Under the pieces are notes generated by a model. The model made no database searches. It was not told the DNA's origin and was given only the letters and a program-made list of their open reading frames with translations. This document shows, piece after piece, positions 11,794 through 21,787 of a DNA stretch of 28,356 bases. Location of the stretch: the NCBI GenBank assembly GCA_010094045.1, contig ML986832.1, positions 1-28,356 of the forward strand, written 5' to 3'. The position numbers and the translations under genes were made by a program. Numbering within the stretch: position 1 is the first letter of the stretch; every line of letters begins with the position of its first letter. Source of the DNA: Lojkania enalia. Lineage: Eukaryota; Ascomycota; Dothideomycetes; Pleosporales.

Positions 11794-14190
11794 ATTGCGA
11801 TTTATAATAGTAGACTACTATTATAATCTATCTATCTACTATAAAAATATTATAGTCCTATAGTACTCTATTATAATACTATATTATTGTAATTTTTAAT
11901 TCTTACCCGGGCTGCCCTGAAGTTATATATATACTAACTATTAGTAGTTCTAAAAAGTAATCTACCTACTATAAATACTACTTTACCTACTACTTATTCT
12001 ATAAGCTATTTTTTAACTAGAGCTACTAACCAGCTTCTATCTACTTAACCTAAGTAAGTATCTACTTAAGTCTATTATTAAGCCGATTATTATAATAATA
12101 GATAAAAGATATACTCTACTATATAAACGTAATATTATTAATAAGCTGTTGTAGCCGGATAGTAAACTAGTCCTCAGCTCTAGCTATTTAATATAGCTCC
12201 TATTAGAGTATCTTTTCTACCTTAACTACTATATCCTGCGCTATCTTATAGAACTAGCTAATATAGATTAGCTAGCTGTTAAGATAGAACGTCTTCTTAT
12301 CCTTTAACTAGTAAGTATTATTTAAATTACTAGCTGTTAGTATAATAAACTTTCTATATACTAGTAAACTAATTATCTTACTTATTAGACTAAACAATCT
12401 ATTAGTTAGAAACTTCTACTATATAAGTAGAAAATACTTCTAGTTCTTATCTGTCTACTTGTTGCGCTCTACTACTAGAAGTAGTTTCTTTATACCTAGC
12501 ACGCGTATATAGTATACTATACTAGCTAGTATATATAAGTAGTTCTTTACTATATATAAGCAGTCTATTTTAGTATTAATCCCTAATACAGTAAGAAAAT
12601 AGATAAGCCTACTACTAAATAGCTAATCGCCTATTAATTAAAAAATAAATAATATAAGTATATCTAGTAGTACTTTAAGCTAAGTATTCTTACTATCTCT
12701 ATTTAATATAACTTATAGTACTATTACTAGTTTCTTCTATTTACTTTACTAACAGAATAACTTACGCGCGTCTTCTATCTAATCTATCTCTTTCTTTCTA
12801 TAGTATCTATAATAGAGGCTGCTATTACTATTATTATTACTATTAGTACTACTTTTAGCTTTATTAGACCTAGAACTTGCGCTATTATCTAATACTATAC
12901 TATTATTATTACTGTTATTGCTGTTACTACTATAGCTAAATTATATAGTCTAAACTTCTTCGTTAGCAATAATATAGAGAAAGTAGTAGATGAACTTAAT
13001 AATATAGCTGGCGTATACCGCCTAATTCTTAGGGTTCTATAGTTAAATAAGTAGACGTCTATCTACTTTATATTACTAAACGCTTCTAAACTACTATCTT
13101 ATTTCTTATATAAGTAATAATAACTCTCTAATACTCTACTTAACTAATAGCTTAACTAGCTTCGCCGCCTATTAAAGTTTCGCCTTATTTTAGTTAGGCA
13201 GCCGGATCTAATATATAAGATATACTTGATTCTACTTCGCTAGATACTCTAGCTACCCTATCTACTTAAACTATCTAGTTTTATTAGTCTTCGCTACCTC
13301 CGCATCTATAACTTATATCTTTTCTTCTTTCCTCTATTTTATAAACTTAAACCTGGCTAACTAATTACGTATAATATCAGCCTCTATATAGAGAATAGTT
13401 AGCTTATAGTTATAGCTGTTTATATTAATAATAAAATATTACTATAGCCCGCTAGCCTAAAAGAATATCTATACCTTAACCTTCTAATAGAGCCTACTTT
13501 TATCGCCTATTTATACCTACTTATACTTCTTCTTTAGATATATACGTAGCACGTTAATATTAGTAGTAATATAGTATCTAGATTGCTTATACTAGAACCT
13601 ATTTAGCGGCTTTCTTAATTCTAGTATTAGTTGCCTGAACGGTATAGGTAGCTAGATATCTTTTACTAGTCTAATTAGCTACTAACGAGTATACTTAATA
13701 ATTACCCTCTTCTACTCTATTATTATACTATAATAGTACTGTAGATATATATTAATATTTAATATAGTAGTTGCGTATTCCTTATATATTAGAATATAAT
13801 ACTTGGGTAGATAGTAGAGATAGTTTTTAATATCCTCTAGTAATAGTACTATTCTACTTACTTATATATAGGTCTTTCTACTATAAATATAGTATTACGC
13901 CCTCAGTTCGAGCGTTTATATATCTTAGTAGAACTATATCCTTCTAACCTTATTATAGCCCTATACTAGTACGGGTACGATAATATAATATTATAAGTAG
14001 AATAAATAGACTCTACTAAATAGTTTTTATATATAAAGTATTAGGGTTAGAGTACTAGTTATAAATAAATTAGGGGGGTAATAGTTAGACGAATTACCCC
14101 CTTTTAACAACCTATTTTAGGTATAGCGCTATAGTACTATACCTAATCTATTACGAATCGGGCCTAATTTATTACCTTATATTAGATAGG
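11794..14190 (-). pseudogene. TLH copy C4, N-terminal part
   Basis: C4 equals C1 2494-4890 in length (2397 bp). The break lies within the recombinase-like region just after box I, leaving the N-terminal C2H2 region and linker. GG is shared at the junction. It is heavily RIP-mutated with stops throughout. TTAGGGTTAG occurs at 14041-14050, as in C3. The left breakpoint is identical to those of C5 and C9. Confidence 0.92.
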
Positions 14191-16587
14191 ATTGCGATTT
14201 GTAATAGCAGACTACTATTATAATCTACCTATCTACTATAAAGATATTATAGTCTTATAGTACTCTATTATAATACTATATTATTATAATCTCTAACTCT
14301 TATCTAAACTACCCTAAAGTTATATATATACTAACTATTAGCAGTTCTAAAAAGTAATCTATCTACTATAAGTACTACTTTACCTACTATTTATTCTATA
14401 AGCTGTCTCTTAACTAGAGTTACTAACTAGCTTCTATCTGTCTAGCCTAAGTAAGTATCTACTTAAATCTATTATTAAGCTAATTATTATAATAATAGAT
14501 AAAAGATATACCCTACCGCGTAAATATAATATTATTAATAAGCTACTTTAGCCGGATAGTAAACCAGTCTTTAGTTCTAGTTATCTAATATAACTTCTAC
14601 TAGAGTATCTCCTCTATCTTAACTACTATATTCTGCGCTATCTTATAGAACTAGCTAATATAGATTAGCCGGCTATTAAGATAGAATATCTTCTTATTCT
14701 TTAACTAGTAAGTATTACTTAAATTACTAGCTATCAGTATGATAAACTTCCTATATATTAGTAAGTTAATTATCTTACTTATTAGACTAAATAATCTGTT
14801 AGCTAGAAACTTCTACTATATAAGTAGAAAATACTTCTAGTTCTTATCCGTCTACTTATCGCGCTCTACTACTAGAAGTAGCTTCTCTATATCTAGTACG
14901 TATATATAATATACTACGCTAGCTAGTATATATAAGTAGTTCTTTGCTGTATATAAGTAGTCTATTTTAGTATTAATCCCTAGTATAGTAAGAAAATAGA
15001 TAAGCCTACTACTAAATAGCCGATCGTCTATTAATTAAAAAATAAATAATATAAGTATATTTAGTAGTACTCTAAACTAAGTATTCTTACTATTCCTATC
15101 TAATATAACCTATAGTACTATTACTAGTTCCTTCTACTTATTTTACTAATAGAATAGCTCGCGCGCGTTTTCTATCTAATCTATTTCTTTCTTTTTATAG
15201 TATTTATAATAGAGGCTACTATTACTATTATTATTACTATTAGTACTATTTCTAGCTCTACTAGACCTAGAACTCGTACTATTATCTAATACTATACTAT
15301 TATTATTACTATTATCGCTGTTACTACTATAGTTAAACTATATAGCCTAAGCTTCTTCGTTAGTAATAATATAGAGAAAGTAGTAGACGAACTTAATAAT
15401 ATAGCTAGTATATACCGCCTAACTCTTAGGGTTCTATAGTTAAACAAGCGGATGCTTATCTATCTTATATTACTAAGCGCTTTTAAACTACTATTTTATC
15501 TCTTACGTAAGCGATAATAACCCTCTAATACTCTACTTAACTAATAGTTTAACTAGCTTTACCGCCTGCTAAAGTTTCGCCTTATCTTAGTTAAGTAGCC
15601 GGATCTAATATATAAGATGCACTCGATTCTACTTTACTAGATACTCTAGCTACCCCGTCCGCTTAAACCACCCAGTCTTATTAGTCTTTACTACCTCCGC
15701 ATCTATAATCTATATCTTCTCTTCTTCCTTCTATTTTATAAGTTTAAACCTAGCTAACTAATTATATATAATATCAGCCTTTATATAGAGAATAGCTAGC
15801 TTATAGTTATAACTGCTTATATTAATAATAAAATATTACTGCAGCCCGCTAGCCCGAAAGAATATCTATACCTTAATCTTCTAATAGAACCTATTTTTAT
15901 TACCTATCTATACCTACTTATATTTCTTCTTTAGATATATATATAGCATATTAATATTAGTAGTAATATAGTATTTAGATTGCTTATACTAGAACCTATT
16001 TAGTAGCTTTTCTAATTCTAGTATCAGTTGCCTAAACGGTGTAGGTAGCTGGATATTCTTTATTAGTCTAATTAGCTACTAATAAGTATACTCAACAATT
16101 ACCCTCCTCTATTCTATTATTATACTATAATAGTACTATAGATATATATTAATATTTAATATAGTAGTTGTATATTTCTTATATATTAGAATATAGTATT
16201 TAGGTAAATAGTAGAGATAGTTTTTAATATCCTCTAATAATAGTACTATTCTACTTACTTATATATAAGTCTTTCTACTATAGATATAGTATTATACCCT
16301 CGGTTCGAGCGTCTATACGTTCTAGTAGAACTATATTCTTCTAGCTTTATTATAGTTCTATACTAGTATAGGTGCAATAATATAGTATTATAAGTAAAAT
16401 AAATAGATTCTACTAAATAGTTTTTATATATAAAGTATTATAGTTAGAGTACTAGTTGTAAATAAATTAGGGGGGTAATAGTTAGATAAATTACCTTTTT
16501 TTAATAACCTATTTCGGGTATAGTACTATAGTACTATACCTAATCTATTATAAATCGGGCCCGATTCGTCGCCTTATATTAAATAGG
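14191..16587 (-). pseudogene. TLH copy C5, same breakpoint as C4
   Basis: C5 is another 2397-bp copy starting at the C1 2494 equivalent and ending at the constant end, directly abutting C4. C4 plus C5 could be a tandem duplication of one truncated unit. However, C5 lacks the C-to-G change of C4 in the terminal module, reading TTATAGTTAG, which derives from the C1-type ACGG by transitions. A simple recent duplication of C4 is therefore not supported there. The terminal palindrome is partly eroded (its right arm still reads gggcccgattcgt). Confidence 0.92.
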
Positions 16588-16910
16588 ATAGATCTTTCTA
16601 TTATAGATATAGTATTATACCCTCGGTTTAAGCATCTATATATTCTAGTAGAACTACATCCTTCTAGCCTTATTATAACTCTATACTAGTATAGGTGCGA
16701 TAATATAGTATTATAAATAGAATAAATAAACTCTACTAAATAGTTTTTATATATAAAGTATTATAGTTAGAGTACTAGTTGTAAATAAATTAGGGTGGTA
16801 ATAGTTAGACGAATCGCCCCTTTTTAACAACCTATTTTAAGTATAGCGCTATAGTACTATACCTAATCTATTATAAATCGGGCCTAATTTATTACTTTAT
16901 ATTAGATAGG
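16588..16910 (-). pseudogene. TLH copy C6, 323-bp terminal fragment
   Basis: C6 equals C1 4568-4890 and contains only the extreme N-terminal codons plus the noncoding constant end. It is the shortest copy. It is the one junction without a GG overlap: C1 has AT before 4568. RIP is heavy. The G run is interrupted by a T (GGGTGG), unique to this copy. Confidence 0.9.
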
Positions 16911-18511
16911 TAGCTGGATCTAATATATAAGATATACTTAATTACGCTTTACTAGATACTCTAGCTATTCTATCCGCTTAAACTACCTAGTTTTATTAGT
17001 CTTTATTACCTCCGCATCTATAACCTATATTTTCTCTTCTTCCCTCTACTTTATAAGTTTAAATCTAGCTAACTAATTATATATAATATTAGCCTCTATA
17101 TAGANNNNNNNNNNNNNNNNNNNNNNNNNNNNNNNNNNNNNNNNNNNNNNNNNNNNNNNNNNNNNNNNNNNNNNNNNNNNNNNNNNNNNNNNNNNNNNNN
17201 NNNNNNNNNNNNNNNNNNNNNNNNNNNNNNNNNNNNNNNNNNNNNNNNNNNNNNNNNNNNNNNNNNNNNNNNNNNNNNNNNNNNNNNNNNNNNNNNNNNN
17301 NNNNNNNNNNNNNNNNNNNNNNNNNNNNNNNNNNNNNNNNNNNNNNNNNNNNNNNNNNNNNNNNNNNNNNNNNNNNNNNNNNNNNNNNNNNNNNNNNNNN
17401 NNNNNNNNNNNNNNNNNNNNNNNNNNNNNNNNNNNNNNNNNNNNNNNNNNNNNNNNNNNNNNNNNNNNNNNNNNNNNNNNNNNNNNNNNNNNNNNNNNNN
17501 NNNNNNNNNNNNNNNNNNNNNNNNNNNNNNNNNNNNNNNNNNNNNNNNNNNNNNNNNNNNNNNNNNNNNNNNNNNNNNNNNNNNNNNNNNNNNNNNNNNN
17601 NNNNNNNNNNNNNNNNNNNNNNNNNNNNNNNNNNNNNNNNNNNNNNNNNNNNNNNNNNNNNNNNNNNNNNNNNNNNNNNNNNNNNNNNNNNNNNNNNNNN
17701 NNNNNNNNNNNNNNNNNNNNNNNNNNNNNNNNNNNNNNNNNNNNNNNNNNNNNNNNNNNNNNNNNNNNNNNNNNNNNNNNNNNNNNNNNNNNNNNNNNNN
17801 NNNNNNNNNNNNNNNNNNNNNNNNNNNNNNNNNNNNNNNNNNNNNNNNNNNNNNNNNNNNNNNNNNNNNNNNNNNNNNNNNNNNNNNNNNNNNNNNNNNN
17901 NNNNNNNNNNNNNNNNNNNNNNNNNNNNNNNNNNNNNNNNNNNNNNNNNNNNNNNNNNNNNNNNNNNNNNNNNNNNNNNNNNNNNNNNNNNNNNNNNNNN
18001 NNNNNNNNNNNNNNNNNNNNNNNNNNNNNCCTCTACTCTATTATTATACTATAATAGTACTATAGATATATATTAATATTTAATATAGTAGTTATATATT
18101 TCTTATATATTAGAATATAGTACTCGGGTAGATAGTAGAAATAGTTTTTAATATCCTCTAGTAATAGCGCTATTCTACTTATTTATATATAAGTCTTTCT
18201 ACTATAGATATAATATTACGCCCTTAGTTTAAGCGTCTATATATCTTAGTAGAACTATATTCTTTTAGCCTTATTATAGCCCTATACTAGTATAGGTACG
18301 ATAATATAGTATTATAAGTAGAATAAATAATCTCTACTAAATAGTTTTTATATATAAAGTATTATAGCTAGAGTACTAGTTATAAATAAATTAGGGGGGT
18401 AATAGTTAAATAAATTACCCTCTTTTAACAACCTATTTCGGGTATAGTACTATAATACTATATCTAATCTATTATAAATCGGGCCTAATTTATTATCTTA
18501 TATTAGATAGG
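16911..18511 (-). pseudogene. TLH copy C7, N-terminal fragment split by an assembly gap
   Basis: The left part 16911-17104 matches C1 from 3899, and the right part 18030-18511 matches C1 4409-4890. The junction with C6 shares AGG with C1 3896-3898. A single uninterrupted copy would need only about 316 bases between the two flanks, but 925 Ns are present. The gap may therefore hide another short copy or insertion, or its size may be wrong. Calling this one copy is an assumption. Confidence 0.75.
17105..18029. other. Assembly gap (925 N)
   Basis: This is an unresolved run of 925 Ns within the array. The flanking sequences belong to the same element at C1 positions 4092 (left) and 4409 (right), which leaves about 609 bases more than a simple C7 continuation requires. 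Confidence 0.99.
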
Positions 18512-20790
18512 CTACCCTAAAGTTATATATACGCTAACTATTAGTAGTTCTAAAAAGTAATTTACCTACTATAAGTACTACTTTACCTACTACTTACTCT
18601 ATAAGCCGTCTCTTAACTAGAGCTACTAACTAGCTTCTATCTATCTAGCTTAAATAAGTATCTATTTAAGCCTATTATTAAGTTAATTATTATAATAATA
18701 AATAAAAAATATACCCTACTATATAAACGTAATATTATTAATAAGCTACTCTAACCGGATAGTAAACTAGTCTTTAACTCTAGCCGTCTAATATAGCTTC
18801 TACTAGAGTATCTTCTCTACCTTAACTACTATATTCTATACTATCTTATAGAACTAGCTAATATAAATCAGCCGACTATTAAGATAGAATATCTTCTTAT
18901 CTTTTAACTAGTAAGTATTACTTAAATTACTAGCTATTAGTATAATAAACTTTTTATATACTAGTAAACTAATTATCTTACTTATTAGACTGAATAATCT
19001 ATTAGCTAGAAACTTCTACTATATAAGTAGAAAATACTTCTAGTTCTTATCCGTCTGCTCGTTGCGCTCTACTATTAGAAGTAGCTTCTCTATACCTAAT
19101 ATACGCATATAGTATACTATACTAGCTAATATATATAAGTAGTTCTTTACTATACGTAAGCAGTCTATTTTAGTATTAATCTTTAGTATAGTAAGAAAAT
19201 AAATAAGTTTACTATTAAATAGCTAATCGTCTATTAATTAAAAAATAAATAATATAAGTATATCTAGTAGTACTCTAAACTAAGTATTCTTACTATCTCT
19301 ATCTAATATAATCTATAATACTATTACTAGTTTCTTCTATTTACTTTACTAATAGAATAGCTTATACGTGTCTTCTATTTAATCTACTTTTTTCTTTCTA
19401 TAATACTTATAATAGGGGCTGCTATCGCTATTATTATTACTATTAGTACTATTTTTAGCTCTACTAGACCTAGAACTTATACTATTATCTAATATTATAC
19501 TATTAATATTACTATTATTACTATTACTACTATAGCTAATCTATATAATCTAAGCTTGTTTATTAGTAATAATATGGAGAAAGTAGTAGATAAACTTAAT
19601 AATATAGCTAGCGTATACCGTTTAACTCTTAGGGTTCTATAGTTAAGTAAACGAACATTTATCTATCTTATATTACTAAACGCTTTTAAGCTACTATTTT
19701 ATTTCTTATATTAGTAATAATAACCCTCTAATACTCTACTTAACTAATAGTTTAACTAGCTTTACTACTTATTAAAATTTTATCTTATTTTAGTTAGGTA
19801 GCTAGATCTAATATATAAGATATACTCGATTCTACTTTATTAGATACTCTAGCTACTCTATCTACTTAAACTACCTGATCTTATTAGTTTTTACTACTTC
19901 TATATTTATAATTTATACTTTCCCTTCTTCCCTCTATTTTATAAGTTTAAAGCTAGCTAACTAATTATATATAATATTAGCCTCTATATAGAAAATAGCT
20001 AGTTTATAGTTATAGCTACCTATATTAATAATAAAATATTACTACAGCCTACTAGTCTAAAAAAATATCTATACCTTAACCTTCTAATAAAATCTACTTT
20101 TATTACCTATTTATACCTATTTATACTTCTTCTTTAAATATATATATAGTATATTAATATTAGTAGTAATATAGTATCTAGATTATTTATACTAGAACCT
20201 ATTTAGTAGCTTTTCTAATTTTAATATTAGTTGCTTAAATAGTATAGGTAGCTAAATGTTTTTTACTAGTCTAATTAGCTACTAATAAATATACTCGATA
20301 ATTACTCTCCTCTACTCTATTATTATACTATAATAGTACTATAGATATATATTAATATTTAATATAGTAGTTGCGTATTTCTTATATATTAGAATATAGT
20401 ACTCAGGTAGATAGTAGAGATAGTTTTTAATATCTTCTAATAATAGTACTATTCTACTTACTTATATATAGGTCTTCTTATTATAGATATAGTATTATAC
20501 CCTTAGTTCGAGCGTTTATACGTCTTAGTAGAACTATATTCTTCTAACCTTATTATAGCCTTATACTAGTACGGGTGCGATAATATAGTATTATAAGTAG
20601 AATAAATAGACTCTATTAAATAGGTTTTATATATAAAGTATAATAGTTAAAGTATTAGTTATAAATAAATTAAGGGGGTTATAGTTAAATAAATTACTCT
20701 CTTTAAATAATCTATTTTAGGTATAGTATTATAGTACTATACCTAATCTATTATAAATTAGGCCTAATTTATTACTTTATATTAGATAGG
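18512..20790 (-). pseudogene. TLH copy C8, N-terminal part
   Basis: C8 equals C1 2612-4890 (2279 bp, exact). The break lies right at the recombinase-like box I, after a GG also present at the unit end. RIP is very heavy, and almost all CA/TG steps are lost. In the terminal module it shares two changes with C9 that C1-C7 lack: an A-to-T after the G run (GGTTATAG instead of GGTAATAG) and a T-to-A in the T run before the AATCT-like motif. This places C8 and C9 in one subgroup. Confidence 0.92.
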
Positions 20791-21259
20791 ATTATAATTT
20801 ATAATAGTAGACTACTATTATAATCTACCTATCTATTATAAAGATATTATAGTTTTATAATACTTTATTATAATATTATATTATTATAATCTCTAATTCT
20901 TATTTAAACTACCTTAAAGTTATATATATATTAATTATTAATAGTTCTAAAAAGCGATCTACCTACTATAAATACTATTTTACCTACTACTTACTCTATA
21001 AGCTATCTCTTAATTAGAGCTATTAACTAGCTTCTATCTATCTAACCTAAATAAATATCTACTTAAACTTATTATTAAGCCGATTATTATAATAATAGAT
21101 AGAAGATATACTCTACTATATAAATATAATATTATTAATAAACTACTCTAGCTAGATAGTAAACTAGTTTTTAGCTCTAGCTATCTAATATAACTTCTAC
21201 TAGAATATCTCCTCTATTTTAGCTATTATATCTTATACTATCTTACAGAACTAGCTAAT

Positions 21260-21360
21260 TATTAGAAGTACGGCTCTATACTACTACGCTACTGCAACTA
21301 AAAGGTATAAATAATTAATATTACTAATTATAGGTATAGAATAGTATATATACCCTTATA
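21260..21360. repeat. Left 101-bp terminal repeat of the mini-LTR element
   Basis: This repeat differs from its partner at 21687-21787 at 8 positions, all transitions and in both directions. That fits two identical LTRs mutated independently by RIP after insertion. Confidence 0.88.
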
Positions 21361-21612
21361 TTATCTCCCTCCTTAGCAGCGTATACCCCAGACGCTCTAA
21401 GAGATGCGATATATAAAGGTAGATACTAAGACTTCTAGCTCTACTAGATTAACCCTCTAGTTATCTCTAGCTACCTCTCTAATATACCTATATAGATGCG
21501 CTTCTGCGTACGTACCTATATATATACTAGACCTTTTAGCAACTCTTAGCGCAGCGCCTAAAGAGGCTGCTTTATACTTTAACTTTATAAAAAGTTTATT
21601 AGACTAAACTAG

Positions 21613-21660
21613 CTCTCGTACGAATTGAACTCGCGACTCTATAGTACTACCTATAAACCC
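21613..21660 (-). other. Possible tRNA 3'-half-like (B-box-like) segment inside the mini-LTR
   Basis: On the minus strand the interior reads GCGAGTTCAATTCGTA. It resembles a tRNA T-arm (GTTCAAT loop flanked by a short stem with one wobble and one mismatch) and a pol III B box. A five-pair stem with a six-base loop follows upstream, where an anticodon arm would be, but no acceptor stem or D-arm can be paired. This could be a tRNA-derived fragment captured by the element or chance. Confidence 0.25.
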
Positions 21661-21686
21661 CGTATACTAGGTAATATTAATTATAA

Positions 21687-21787
21687 TATTAGAAGTACGG
21701 CTCTATACTACTATACTACTGTAACTAAAAGGTACAAATAATTAATATCGCTGATTATAGGTGTAGAATAGTATATATACCCTTATA
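21687..21787. repeat. Right 101-bp terminal repeat of the mini-LTR element
   Basis: This is the partner of 21260-21360, same orientation and same length, with no indels. It is followed immediately by the second copy of the target duplication CTAAT. Confidence 0.88.

Larger units (their letters stand above)
21260..21787. mobile_element. 528-bp mini LTR element (TRIM-like) inserted in C9
   Basis: Two 101-bp direct repeats (21260-21360 and 21687-21787) flank a 326-bp interior. The whole is bordered by the 5-bp duplication CTAAT (21255-21259 and 21788-21792). Copy C8 shows the empty site (gctaatata). The repeats begin TATTAG and end CTTATA, which is what RIP would make of the canonical LTR ends TG...CA. 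The interior is too short to code and has no clear primer-binding site or polypurine tract. It is therefore non-autonomous, and the name TRIM is by structure only. Strand cannot be fixed. Confidence 0.85.

Noticed and set aside
21613..21660. Functional tRNA gene
   Set aside because: Only a T-arm-like segment is credible; no acceptor stem, D-arm or proper seven-base anticodon loop can be built.
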